Shown: positions 32,152 to 43,769 of the stretch, piece after piece
Layout: each line of letters begins with the position of its first letter
How positions within the stretch are numbered: position 1 is the stretch's first letter
Assembly: GCA_024760905.1 (NCBI GenBank)
Contig: CM045737.1
Coordinates: 17,591,848-17,655,847 of the forward strand
Source: Plotosus lineatus
Taxonomy: Eukaryota; Chordata; Actinopteri; Siluriformes; Plotosidae
Reading direction: 5' to 3'
DNA: 64,000 nucleotides
Made by a program: the position numbers and the translations under genes
The notes under the pieces: model-generated
What the model was told of the DNA's origin: nothing
The model's database searches: none
What the model saw: only the letters and a program-made list of their open reading frames with translations

Positions 32152-33852
32152 GCGGTGAAGAAAAGGTGAGATGGTATAGAATAGTGTCTAACTTCTTTAC
32201 ACTGTGTCAGTTCTGCTTTACTGGTAGTAGTAGTCACAGCATTGTCCAACATATTCTGGTCCGGTTGTTACTCTGGATCTCTCATCGGATTTTCAGAGGG
32301 AACGTGTCACCAGCACCGTTGCACAACCATCTTATGGGAGCAAGTGAATAAAATAGGCAAGTCTATTTCCAACATTGTATGGCCTTCATTTGCTGGTAAC
32401 CTCAAACTACTTCCTCAGTGTAAGATCTATGCTCTATATAATGGTGAGACCTGGGTGGCAACTAGTTCAAGAACATTTTCCCACTGTGTGGAGCAGCCGG
32501 GCGTTTTCAGTCACCACTCATGACATTGTATTTATGTCCTGTGTATCACTTTCCTGTAAGATTATGGATTGTTCATGGGAACAATGACTTAAGGTTTTGA
32601 AAAGACTTCATAAATCACTCACATGTACATAATATAAAGTCGTCTTTCTTTAGATCATGTGCGTGTGTTTATTTATTTTTCTTCTGGCATGTTAACATGT
32701 CTTTTCAAAAGAACTAAAGCTTGAACTATTCTATCATCTATAGCTTTTTTAGCGTCAGTATGTATTAAAATCAAAACGTTTGTGTCGGTTACTGTGCCTT
32801 AGTAAATACCAGCAGTATATAAAACGTAAATGGTACCACTTTAACTGGAATAATAGCAGAGCTCACGTGCGATTCCCCCATTGCTAAGGAAAATGCATCC
32901 AACCATTGAGTTGCTTTTGGAACGTCAAGAACCTTCCCTCTGTGTACACATGTGCATGTACGCATAGGAACCCCATGGAGATATTTCTCAGGCTGTTATA
33001 TAACTGTGATAATGTGAGGGAAACGTCTGAGTCATTGTAACTTCTAATCTATCTTCCCCTCCAAACAGTAACTTATTTCAAGACATAAAAAATGGATTTT
33101 TTTTTTTTTATCAATGTAAACAGCATTCTATATGCCATACGCAGTAGGTATCTTTGTTTAATTAGCTTTCACAATAAACTATTACTGCCGCACAATGCGT
33201 TACTCATCAAGATAAAAAGGCTTTTAACCCAATCACATCGAGGAAGCGCGTGGCGTTGCTGGTGCGTGTAACGTGCTTACAGAAGCAAACCTAGGCACCC
33301 GACTGGCATCTTGCGACCCTGTGGTGATAGCAGAGCTATATTTTTATTATATGGATAGTCACTTGTACTATTAATACGATAAAAAGATTTCTTAGATATT
33401 ATGTAGCTAATTGTCATTGATTTTGATAGCAAATCAGACATTCTCCTGAGTAAGCAATTTAGAAATAAACAACTAACTAATGACGTCGTTGTGTTACTGA
33501 AATGTTCTCTAAACCGCCGGTTTCTAAATGGTGAAGTTTGAATGTTGAGACTAAGATTGCTCATTTTTATTCCTTTCTATAAGTAAGTTATTAAAATGGC
33601 TTAATCTTGATATGCGTAAGATACGTGTATGGGTCTGAGAGTCCCCACAAAAAAAAACTTTTCAATAAGGAAAATCATATGGGAGCTCTGCTTTTCGGTA
33701 GTGTCCAAATGTATATCTTAAAGAAGGCACAACAAAGACATCACAGGAGGGGTAACTGTCAAAATAAGCCGAGAGCAGTGTTTTTACCTTTTTCATTCGC
33801 TACAACGAAGGTATTGTGACACGTTGATTTTTGTCCTGCAGGAAAGTGTGTA
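32152..33852. other. Unassigned intronic sequence
   Basis: No gene recognised. The frame at 33277-33564 (minus) and those at 32055-32351 and 32242-32523 have no domains. Confidence 0.5.
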
Positions 33853-34737
33853 TGTCAGAGATGAAAATGTTGAGGTTCTCTTTGGGAGTAACGAGGATGG
33901 ATAGGATCAGGAATGAGTACATCAGTGGGACAGCACATGTAAGAGGTTTTGGAGACAAAGTCAGAGAGGCTAGATTGAGATGGTTTGGACATGTACAGAG
34001 GAGGGATAGTGAATACAGTGGTACCTCAATTTACGAAATTAATCCATTCCGGAAGTGGTTTCATAACCTGGACTAAGTTGAACCGCATTTTACATGTAAA
34101 ACGCGTGATTCGTTCCAAGGCCCCCAATACCACCCTTTAAAAATTATAAAAGCATACCTTTTAAGGTACTTACTTCGTGTTGACCATGTCTCCTTAGCAG
34201 AGTTATAATCGTACAAATGTTTATGCAAGGTTAAAATCCTGAGCCAAAAAATAAAGTTGCAATGAGCACACTCGAAAAACTCATGAAACAAGCTGCTACT
34301 CAAGGGAGCTGCGTCATCCCTCCTAGCCAATGGGAGGCCAGTGGGGCGGGATGTTGGGAGATAGCCAATGGGAGGCCAGTGGGGCGGGATGTTGGGAGAT
34401 ATTTTTTGAGATGGTGCTTTCGAAACGTGATATTGTTTCGTATCGAGAGACAAAAATTTTAGCAAAATGTTTTTAGTAACCTGGATTTTTCATTTGTTGG
34501 AACTTTTGTAAGTTGAGGTTCTACTATATATTCGTAGTAGGATGCTGAGGTTGGAACGACCAGGCAGAAGGCTTAGAGGAAGACCAAAGAGGAGATCTGT
34601 GGATGTGGTGAAGGAGGACATGAAGGTAGTTGGCGTAAGAGAAGAAGATGCAGAGGATAGGGTGAGATAGAGTCAGACAATTTTCTGTGGTGACCCCTGA
34701 AGGGAACAGCTGAAAGGAAAAGAAGACGGAAAGTGTG
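33853..34737 (+). mobile_element. LINE-R copy R2, split by MITE G
   Basis: The left part encodes MKMLRFSLGVTRMDRIRNEY and RLRWFGHVQRRDSEY. After the MITE, the sequence resumes at gtaggatgctgaggttggaa and runs to gtgacccctgaagggaacag. Removing the MITE restores the continuity seen in copies R1 and R3. Confidence 0.88.
34016..34526 (+). mobile_element. Tigger-type MITE family G, inserted in LINE-R2
   Basis: The left end CAGTGGTACCTCAATTTACG follows TA. The right end gtaagttgaggttctacta precedes TA. The interior matches the copy at 10488-11124 in reverse complement (aaaaattataaaagcatacc, ttatgcaaggttaaaatcctg). It contains a tandem pair of about 38 bp, each gccaatgggaggccagtggg + gcgggatgttgggagata, at 34327-34402. 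Confidence 0.92.
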
Positions 34738-34854
34738 TATGTGTTTGTGTGTCCGCAGTCCATGAGCATGCGCTTGGTCCTAGTAAGTTAGTACTTTTCA
34801 CGTGAGCTATATATTGTTCATTTTATTATTACAGACATTTGAGAGTTTATGGAG

Positions 34855-35112
34855 CCCCCAGTGCAGCTAACTGGGTTATCAAAAGCCGGCCATGTCTCTC
34901 ACTGTCTATGGTGAGAGGTTCATGTAAAAGAACCATTGCTGACCCTCGTAAAGAGTAGCTGCAAAGCCGTCAGTGTGTATCTGCCCCTTGCTAAAGGGTT
35001 GTGTCAGGAAGGGTATCTGACGTAAAAACCTACGCCAAATCAAACACGCGAATCAGATGAGTCACTGTGGTGACCCCTGAAAAAGGGAAAAAGCCAAAAG
35101 GAAAAGAAGAAG
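34855..35112 (+). mobile_element. SINE-1A, 5'-truncated
   Basis: The head is absent; the body starts at ccccagtgcagctaactggg. Tail A ends gacccctgaaaaagggaaaa plus agccaaaaggaaaagaagaag. An 18-bp target duplication with one mismatch (atttgagagtttatggag at 34837-34854, atttgagagtttatcgag at 35113-35130) proves that the headless form inserted as such. Confidence 0.95.
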
Positions 35113-35357
35113 ATTTGAGAGTTTATCGAGATTGCACTAAATTAAACTAATATTATGGTAGTCATTACATTTATACAAACTTTTCAATGGGTCTAATGCT
35201 GGGATCGAAATAAATAAATAATTAGAAGCTCAATTTCATCTTCAAATTAGTCAGAACATGGGTGTGTCCAAGGACCCTTAACATGCAAAAAGTAAGCGAA
35301 TATGTGTGTTGGCTCTCCCAGTCATTTTGAAAGAAATAAAGTTCGGCTTATGATATA

Positions 35358-35841
35358 CAGTGAGGGATCCCTCACTTTTCGCGGTTAATTGGGACTGAGT
35401 CCCCCCCCCCCCCCGTCCCCCCCCCCCACTCCTGGCCGTTGAATTCCCCCTGACTGACGTATACGTACATGTATATGTGTATATAATATCAACAAATACA
35501 TATTCAACTCTATAAATGCTTATAATAACAATAAAACATTCAAAAATAATGCATAAGATATCAATATAGATGCACGCGCACGCACTCAGATGCGCACCTC
35601 ACATAAAAATAGAAGAAGCTTTGATGGGAGGTTTTGGGTTGTTTTTTTGGTTGGGTTTGTTTTTTTTTTTTTGGTTTTTTTTTTGGGGGGGGTGCATAAT
35701 TGGTGTTTTGCAGCATTTTCCTTAATTTTTCCCCTATTCTTCCTCAATTTCCTTATTTTTTAATTCGATGAATGTTTAAAAAAAAAAAAATGTTGCACTG
35801 AAGCCGCATTAATTGAAGCGCGAAGTAGCGAAGGATCCCTG
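35358..35841 (-). mobile_element. MITE M, full length
   Basis: The left end cagtgagggatccctcactt follows TA. The right end gcgaaggatccctg precedes TA. The interior has C-, T- and G-runs (35401-35428, 35640-35695) and the family strings gcagcattttccttaa and cctgactgacgtatacgt. Confidence 0.9.
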
Positions 35842-36102
35842 TATTAAGGTCAAAACACACTGAGCTCGTAATAATTTCAAGCAGTTTGGTAGATTGTATC
35901 TTCTCATATTTCTCTCTGTGTAATGATACACATGATCTCAGTGTCAAAATGGTCACCATTCACATTATATCAGTTCCACAGAAGCGTTTTGCTGGAATAT
36001 GATTGACAAATTATCACTGAATAAAACAAGTCTGAAAAGATATATGAAAAAGAAATTTCACCCCAAGGTAATATTTTTGGCAAATTGCCCTGTTGTAGCT
36101 TA

Positions 36103-36445
36103 GTGAGCAGTGGTGGCCTGGTGGTAAAGGGTGCTGGATTGCTGATCCAAAGGTTGGGGGGTTTGATTCCCACTCTCCACAAGGTTGTCACTGTCCCCCC
36201 CAGTACAGCTAACTGGGTTATCAAAGGCCGGCCATGTCTCTCACTGTCTATGGTGAGAGGTTAATGTCAACGAACCATTGCTGACTTTTGTAAAGAGTAG
36301 CTGCAAAGCCGTCAGCGTGTTTCTTTCTTTTGCTAAAGGGTTCTGTCAGGAAGAGCATCCGACATAAAAACCTATGCCAAATCAAGCGTGCGAATCATTC
36401 GCTGTGGCGACCCCTGAAAAAGGGAAAAAGCCGAAATGAAATCTC
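36103..36445 (+). mobile_element. SINE-1A, full length
   Basis: The head is gagcagtggtggcctggtgg, and the B box region is decayed (gggtttgattccc). The body and tail A end gaaaaagccgaaatgaaatctc. A 16-bp target duplication with one mismatch (gccctgttgtagctta at 36087-36102, gccctgttgtcgctta at 36446-36461) flanks the copy. Confidence 0.95.
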
Positions 36446-36461
36446 GCCCTGTTGTCGCTTA

Positions 36462-37479
36462 AATGTCCTGAAGTGGTGAAAAAAGCAGCAAGCTCACACA
36501 AAGCCGAACAGGCTGCAGTAGCCATAAGCTTTTTGGTTTACACCATACTGTGTATGAAGGCACAGAATAACTGACTAATTTGAGCGTTTACATCTGTAGG
36601 ATGGTGTAAAAGGACTGCGTTAAGAGGGGGTGTGGTGACAAACACAGCAGATGGACACAGCTCCTTCTGCTCTATTCTACTTTGTTCTGTCCTTCTTTCT
36701 TTTATTCCTGATTCAGTTCTCTGGTGCGCAAGACTTGAGGTTTTAAACCCACAAAGCCGTTTTAAGCTCTTCTGTCTCCTATGTAATTTACAAACACACA
36801 CACTTATTTTGTTTCGGGAAAAATGTGATGCGTTTCCTCATTTGGTAACCTCGTTTCTATTCTCCACTTTAGTGCTCATTAATTTTTTTCATCGAGTACA
36901 TATGTTTACACAAGCAGTTTGTGTACATTAAAGATGTTGTGGCTGTTTATACCCCGAGAGGTTTGTTTGATAGCTTTTGGTTTGGTTGCACTCATTGCTA
37001 CTTGATGAAATTAAAGTCTATTGTTTGCCTTAGTTATCTGGACTGTTTATGCTGAAGCAGTGCGTACACTGTCATTAACCGGCGTATGAAACTGGCGGTA
37101 TGTGCCATTGTTGATGTGGTTGTCTGGAAATGTCCAATTGCTCGCTTCATCCTGAAGTTTGCATATTGGGTGACTCAGAACTTCTCTTGGATGTTGTTCA
37201 TGGTCTTCCATGTTGAAAATATTGTGAAAAATTATGTAATTCTTTGGAGAGGACAACAAACATTTCTGCCATTTTAGGTTTACGGATCGCAGGGAAGGTG
37301 TGGGGTAGGAATATCAACAGTAGTGCAGTTGGAAGCTGCAGCACTCATGAAATTTATCTAATTTAAGGAACTCGCCATGCGCTAAGTCGAACATATATTG
37401 AGAGGTTTTATTTTATAATAAGCTCAGCAGAATTCTCCATGTAATTTCTTTTCTTTTCGTGTTTTAATGGTTTTGCTTA
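36462..37479. other. Unassigned intronic sequence
   Basis: No gene recognised. Frames at 36538-36801 (minus) and 36632-36931 (plus) show no domain or splice support. Confidence 0.5.
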
Positions 37480-37904
37480 CAGACGCTGCCCAACTTGCGT
37501 TCATCCGTTTTACGTTTTTTCGCTTTTGCGGTTTTTTAATTTTTTAATTTTTTTTTTTTCAAAATAAAAAGTCAAATTTTGAGTTTAGACGTACCTACAT
37601 AGTACGCTGAAGTAATGACGCTGCGTCCATTGTTTACAAACGTGCCCCTCCTTCTTCCCAGTTCAGTTATGTACAGTCGGTCCCCAACTTACAAAGACCC
37701 CTGTGTACGAAATCCCCGGGTTACAAAAAACATTTTCCTGAGTTTCCGTCCCCGAGATACGAAACAACCCCATCTTACGAAAAGAAATTCAAACGCACCA
37801 ATCAAAATTTCACACGACGCGCGAGTTGCTCTCTCATTGGTTGTCTCTCAACATCCTGCCCCGCTGGCCTCCCAGATGGAGACAGAAGGAAGCTTCACTT
37901 TTTA

Positions 37905-38078
37905 GTTTTCAGTTTTGTTTTTTAAGTTGTTTTAATTCAGTAAATATTTAATAAATGTGGCACATTTGAGTTCATCTGGAATTCTGATCCCTCAAGGAAT
38001 TAAAATTAAAGTTGAGTTTGTCAAGCAGGCAGTGCGCTTTGAATTCACGTCTTGTGGGCGTGGCCCGCAGTGTGCGTG

Positions 38079-38114
<36 letters not shown>

Positions 38115-38456
38115 AATAACGCTTTAGTTTTTAGTTTATTTTTTTAATTCAGTAAATGGTCAAGCAGGGAATGCTCTTTGAATTCACGTCTTGTGGGCGT
38201 GCGCTCGAGAGAGAGAGAGAGAGAGAGCAAGAGAAAGCGAAGGAATAACGCTTTAGTTTTTAGTTTTTTAAGTTGTTTAATTCAGTAAATGTTTAATACA
38301 TGTGGGCGCATTTGAGCTTATCTGGAATTCCGATCCATCAAGGAATCAAATTAAAGTTGAGTTTGTCAAGCAGGGACTGCGCTTTGAATTCACGTCTTGT
38401 GGGCGTGGCCTGCAGCGTGCGGGAGAGCGATAGAGAGAGAGAGAAAAGAGAGAGAG

Positions 38457-38458
<2 letters not shown>
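37905..38458 (+). repeat. Three tandem units, each ending in a (GA)n tract
   Basis: Units at about 37905-38121, 38122-38250 and 38251-38458 share ttcagtaaat, tcaagcagg, gctttgaattcacgtcttgtgggcgtg-like sequence and a terminal (GA)n. The middle unit lacks about 80 bp. The first two are each followed by aaggaataacgctttagttt. Confidence 0.85.

Positions 38459-38492
<34 letters not shown>
38459..38492 (+). repeat. (GT)n microsatellite
   Basis: A pure GT run directly after the last (GA)n tract of the tandem units. Confidence 0.95.
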
Positions 38493-38494
<2 letters not shown>

Positions 38495-38788
38495 TAATAA
38501 AAATGTTTATAATTGTTTAATTAATAAATATGTTAATAAAATAGTTGAATATGTTAATAAAATGTTTAAATGATTTAATAAATAATTTTCTTTTAATTTT
38601 AACACATATGTCATACAAAGTACTTTTATCATTTTTAAAGGGTTTATGGGGTTTATCCAGTCCAAAGACTGGAGCCTTGGAACGAATTAGGCATTTAGAA
38701 TGTAAGATGCGACCCCTACTTATGAAATCCCCGCTATACGAAAAGGGCTCTGGAACGGATTAATTTCGTAAGTTGGGGGCCGACTGTG

Positions 38789-38795
<7 letters not shown>

Positions 38796-38861
<66 letters not shown>
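38796..38861 (+). repeat. (TA)n microsatellite, about 33 units
   Basis: An uninterrupted TA run just right of the inner element's end, inside Tigger T3. Confidence 0.95.
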
Positions 38862-38864
<3 letters not shown>

Positions 38865-38990
38865 TATATGATTATATAATTGATGAAGGGTTGTTTTATG
38901 AGACATGGTAATGGTATTTCTGGATGTATAGTACAGTTATGAGCGTTATATGTCTGGAACCAATTAAAAATGTATGTCTGGGAGCATCTG

Positions 38991-39208
38991 TATTTTCATC
39001 TTCTGAACTTAGCAAGGTGCACTCTATTTTAATCCCTAATGTGTGTAATTATAATGTTTAGATGCCTTTTGTCCAGCAATCATAAAAATTCTAAGAATTT
39101 CCCACCATCTAAACAGTCTGTTTATATACTACATTTTCACTAGTACAATTTCTCCTAATTATTTAAGACATTCAAATTTATTTTTAATTTTTTCTAGTGT
39201 CAAAGCTG

Positions 39209-39245
<37 letters not shown>

Positions 39246-40441
39246 TGATCTATGACATGGTACAATCCACAGTGTGGCACTGCATCATACCAATATTCAG
39301 TTCAATAACAGCATAACTTTCATTCCTTTTCCATTCTAATCTTACAACAAATAATTTTGCACTGCTGGTTTCTAGCATGTCATCTGCTCCTATGCTTTAT
39401 ATATTCCTAGGCAATGCAACATTGTTTTTTAGAGGTTAATACTTCACTGTCCTTTGAACCTCCATGTTTGCTCTCATGTAAGTCTACAGGGGGTTAATTT
39501 CCACCTGCACACTTCAACCAAACACTCAGTTAGCATCTCTATCCCCATGAATACTCATTTCTAATACTGGCTGAGTGTGATTGCCTGGTGAGTTTGAAGT
39601 GTGAGGAGGGCTTTAAATCCTGAGAAGTTGTAGGGCACATGGTGGGAATTAAAGGCCAGGATTTGTAAACGGCAGCATGCTGGCAATTGAATTCCTGACA
39701 GCTGCTGGGGTCACAGCATTAAAAACTGGGAGTTGATGGTAATTAGACTTTAAGCATCCAAAAGTACAAGATCTACTTTGCCATCCCCTTTCACTTCTGA
39801 TCTTTTATTGCAATTTGGAGCAGAAGAAGATCATTAATTTTCAGGTTTTGTCTCCCCATCCTTGTGGCCTTCTAATCTCTATCATAATCAATGTCTTTGG
39901 AGATTCCCAGGGTCTCAAAGGGCTTTTCATACTTACATAGTGAGTGGCCCTGATAATGAGGATCCCCACCATCTGCGTGTGCACCATACACAGCACTTGG
40001 CCTGCAAAGAGACAGACATTAAAACCTATCAAAGAAACTGGTATTTTAAATGATGATCGTGGTGCAATGATGTCACATTGTATATGATCAATTTGACAAA
40101 TCAAGCCAATGTGCTGTAATGGACCATGGGCGATTTAGTTGTAATTATGACTAATGGTGGTTAAATTCACCTTCCTATCAGTTTATACTTGTAAAATAAG
40201 CTTTCGTTCAATTATGTATATTGGTTATATAGTATGTCCCATATCCCATATAGATGTAAAAATACAAAACTTTTACTTTGATACGATTGTCAGGTGAATT
40301 GACACATCCAGATAAATAATAATAAAGGTAAGGTAACCACATGCATTACTGTATACTGATGAAAAGGTACAGGATTGTGCAAATGTCCTGAACTACTTGC
40401 AAAGAAATGCTGTAGAGTTAAGATAGTTTCATAAATTCAGT
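38991..40441. other. Unassigned intronic sequence with (TTA)n
   Basis: A (TTA)n tract lies at 39210-39245. The stretch 39500-39780 has balanced composition and several AATTA/TAATT cores and could be a conserved non-coding element; this is an impression only. No exon recognised. Confidence 0.45.
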
Positions 40442-40775
40442 GGGCAGTGGTGGCCGAGTGGTAAAGGGCGCTGGATCACTGATCCAAAGGTTGGGGGTTC
40501 AAGTCCCACTCTCCACAAGGTTGTCACTGTTCTCGCCAGTGCAGCTAACTGAGCCAAAGGCCGGCCATGTCTCTCACTGTCTATGGTGAGAGCTTCATGT
40601 AAAAGAACCATTGCTGACTTTCAACAAGAGTAGCTTCAACGCTTTCGGCATGTTTCCGCCCTGTGATAGCCTGGCGAGCTGTCCAGGGTGTACTCTGCCC
40701 TTGCCCAGAGTCAGGTGGAATGGGCACCAACCTCCCCACGACCCTGATTAGGATTAAGCAGTTACAGAAAATGAT
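40442..40775 (+). mobile_element. SINE-1B, full length
   Basis: The head gggcagtggtggccgagtgg is followed by ggggttcaagtccc (B box). The body and tail B (gtccagggtgtactctgcc, gagtcaggtggaatgggcac, ggattaagcagttacagaaa) follow. The flanks tttcataaattc and tttcttaaattc suggest an imperfect target duplication. Confidence 0.92.
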
Positions 40776-41966
40776 TTCTTAAATTCTTAAATTTAAGTAA
40801 ATACTATAAAAAAGCTGCAAACTGTCGTAAATATAGTAAAGTCAATATTGAGTGTGAAATCTGCTTTAAAAAATAATAGCCTCAGGAAATGTTTTTTACA
40901 GCAAGTAAATGAGCTGTAGGTTTTTCTCAGTCTTTTTAAGAAACAGCCACATTTGCTCTGAATACAGTTGTTTCTCGTTTCTGCAGTAAAACCCTTCCTT
41001 GTGTTTGATTGGCTGTTTGGTCTTTAACAAGAACTTGACTCATGCTGACATCCTGAAATGTATAAAAAGATGATCTTTGTTTCGGGAAAACATTAAAAAA
41101 AAAAAAACAAAAAAAAAACAAATTAAAATTCTTTTGCAGCATATTGGCAGTGCTTCTGCTCATTTTTTTTCGGGAGAACATGGTTTAAACTTTTGAAATA
41201 CCGTACAAACAGAATAATTAATGAATTACCAGGAAAAGAAACAGGTCACCACATTGTCATTGAAATTTCTGCTTTTTGTCAGTTCCCAAATCTGTACATT
41301 GAAATTGTGTGCTGGAGAAAAAAAATCTTTGGGAATCTAAAATGTTTAGGAAAGTGTTTGTGCTATCATTGCACACTGCTCAAGATTCTACACTGTGTAA
41401 GATAATGTAGAGCCTTTATCGGAATTGACTTGATTCCTGCTTAAAAATATATTTACCTGAAGAGACATGTATCATAGCATTCCTGAAAGTGTTCTTGTGG
41501 AAGGTGTGGGATTTTTCCTGTAACACCCTTTCATTTTGTTCTGATTGCTTGGCTAAAATCTTCTTTCATCTACACTCATTAGGGTTTCCACAGCAGATCA
41601 TCCTTCTCCATCTCAATCTGTCCTCTACATCCTTTTCTGTCATGTCGATTACCTCCATGTCCTCTTTTACCACATCCAAAACTCTGCTTCCCTTTTGGCC
41701 TCAGGCTGTTTCACAATCAGGGTTACTTTTTAGGTTCACAGTAGGTCAAAAATAAAACTTCTTACTAATCAGCACCTGATGAAACTAGAACATTTTGTGT
41801 GAAGTATTAAAGCTATCGGTCTAATAGTGTCTAAATTACACTGTATGGAAGTATAACCGGTACAAGGTCTCTAGAATAATGAGAGTTTAGAATCTCGCAC
41901 CACTTATTCACAACAATAAGAATAAAAGCTCACTAAACACGTTATCTAAGCAGGCTTCATGCAATA
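40776..41966. other. Unassigned, with a diverged LINE-R fragment
   Basis: No gene recognised. The part 41577-41705 (ccacagcagatcatccttctcc, acctccatgtcctc, ttttaccacatcc) is an old minus-strand LINE-R 3' fragment that lacks the usual tail. Poly-A tracts are at 41093-41120. Confidence 0.55.
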
Positions 41967-42831
41967 CAGGGATCCCTCGCTACTTCACGCTTCAATTCAT
42001 GCGGCTTCAGTGCATCGCATTTAAAAAAAAAAAAAAAAAAAATTTAATTCAATGAATATTTAAGGAAGTAATGAAGAATAGGGAAAAAAGTTAAGGAAAA
42101 TGCCACAAAAACTAGAACACAAAACAAAATACAACCCAAAATCTCCCATCAAAACTAGCCACATTGTTGCATCAGTGTGTACGCGCACGTCTGCATATGT
42201 ATGTGTCTGGTTGTCTTCTCATGCAATACCATCTGTCTGTCTGTCTTCCTTTCGGCTTTTTCCCTTTTACTCCGGAGTCGCCACAGCGAATCATCTGATT
42301 CGCACGTTTGATTTGGCAGCGGTTTTTACGTCGGATGCCCTTCCTGTCAAAACCCTTTAGCAAGGGACAGAAACACACTGACGGCTTTTCAGCTACTCTT
42401 TACGAAAGTCAGCAATGGTTCTTTTACATGCCTCTCACCATAGACAGTGAGAGACATGGCCCGCCTTTGATAACCCAGTTAGCTGCACTGGGGGGGCAGT
42501 GACAACCTTTTGGAGAGTGGGACTCGAACCCCCAACCTTTGGATCAGCGATCCAGCGCCCTATACCACTAGACCACCACTGCCCATCATGCAATACCATC
42601 TGTATGTGTGCGTATTTATATTTTATTTACGTCTCATTTTATTTTTTAAATGTTTAATTGTTATAAGTATTTATAGCATTGAATATGTATTTATTGATAT
42701 TATATAGACATGTACATGTACGTATACGTCAGTCGGGGGGGGTTGTGGGGGGGCGTGATCCTACTTTGCGGATTTCAATGGTCCCGTGGGGATCTCGGTC
42801 CCAATTAACCGCGGCAAGTGAGGGATCCCTG
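41967..42831 (+). mobile_element. MITE M, hosting SINE-1A
   Basis: The left end cagggatccctcgctacttc follows TA. The right end gtgagggatccctg closes the element. Between them the usual body is interrupted by a SINE-1A copy with a long target duplication. Confidence 0.92.
42237..42584 (-). mobile_element. SINE-1A, full length, minus strand, in MITE M
   Basis: On the minus strand the copy starts gggcagtggtggtctagtgg, has a perfect B box (GGTTCGAGTCC), and ends in tail A (gcgactccggagtaaaaggg, aaaaagccgaaagg). The sequence catgcaataccatctgt occurs on both sides (about 42220-42236 and 42586-42602), a clean target duplication within the MITE. Confidence 0.96.
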
Positions 42832-43444
42832 TGTTAGTTATATAATATATCATTAACTTCCATAACAACAGCATCAGTGATGATCATTGTGGAATGGACA
42901 CCTTTTGACAGACATGCTTATCAAGCTGAAGTCTGTACAGAAAGTATTTCACATCCAATCCCAATTATATTTTTCAACAAGCTATGCTGCTTCATAAAAA
43001 AAGCAATTAATTTGTGTAAAAGGCACTTCTGGCCTTCACATGTAATGTCTACTTTTCTGAGAAGACATTTTTGACGGACAAAGGATCCTGACAAAGCCAC
43101 TTCAATTATAAATAGATCTTACAAGCAGCAGAACATCTTTCTTGATTGTATGAAAATACCCCTCCAAAAGTAAAAGTTAGTTCGTATTTGGGGGTGCAGT
43201 TCAGAAATTTTTCAGATAAAAAAGCTGCAGTTTTTATTTGAGTGGAGAGAATTGAATTCTGTATTTAGTTAAAATTTGAGCAATGTTTTCCTCGCACATG
43301 ATATTATTTATTGGAATTCAGGAAATATTTCACTAGTGTAGCTGGGACTATTATTCTATACAACAACAAACAAGAGACGGTCAAAGTATGCAAGTGTCTA
43401 CTTAAAGGGGGTCCCTTGTATAATTTTAAAAGGACAACCCTGAC
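42832..43444. other. Unassigned intronic sequence
   Basis: No gene or repeat recognised. Confidence 0.5.
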
Positions 43445-43720
43445 CATGAAACAACCTCCTTCCTCTTCTCCTCCTCGCAGGCAGTTCCATCATCAACATT
43501 CCTCTACCAATATACCCTTCATCCCTCCTTTGCACTCACCCAAATCATTTCAATCTGGTCTGTCTTACATTATCCCCTAACATTCCCACTTGTGATGTCC
43601 CTCTAAAATTTTAGTTTCCAATTCTGTTCATACTTGTCAGAAGAAATTGCAGCATTTTTATCTACCTACACTCCCTGAATTTTTGTCAACATCGCCATTT
43701 CGAAATCAAACAAAATGGCT
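43445..43720 (-). mobile_element. LINE-R, old diverged fragment, minus strand
   Basis: The order of cgcaggcagttccatcatcaac, catccctcctttgcact, caaatcatttcaatctggtctg, cccacttgtgatgtccctct and ttccaattctgttca parallels the 3' coding part of LINE-R1 on the minus strand, with many differences. Boundaries are approximate. Confidence 0.65.
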
Positions 43721-43769
43721 AAATTGTAAATTTTTCCCTTCATTCTTGTGGATACACTTTTATCTCAAA

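Larger units (their letters stand above)
37674..38786. mobile_element. Tigger-type MITE (CAGTCGGTCCCC termini)
   Basis: The left end CAGTCGGTCCCCAACTTAC follows TA. The right end gtaagttgggggccgactg is its inverted partner. The second arms (tacgaaatccccgggttac, gaaatccccgctatacg) also pair. The interior has a triplicated unit with (GA)n tracts and no recognisable coding capacity. Confidence 0.88.
37480..38990 (+). mobile_element. Tigger-like element T3, hosting a second Tigger-like element
   Basis: The left terminus CAGACGCTGCCCAACTTGCG follows TA. The right part (ttttatgagacatggtaatg, gaaccaattaaaaatgtatg) ends tctgggagcatctg before TA. Most of the interior, including the HTH gene, is missing. 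A different element (37674-38786) and a (TA)n tract occupy the middle. Confidence 0.85.

Noticed and set aside
34016..34526. Endogenous viral or LTR sequence
   Set aside because: The element has inverted, not direct, terminal repeats, TA target duplication and no primer binding site or gag/pol coding; no LTR retroelement was recognised anywhere in the window.
38082..38112. CRISPR-like array from repeated units at 37.9-38.5 kb
   Set aside because: The units are long, tandem, without unique spacers, and lie in a eukaryotic MITE.
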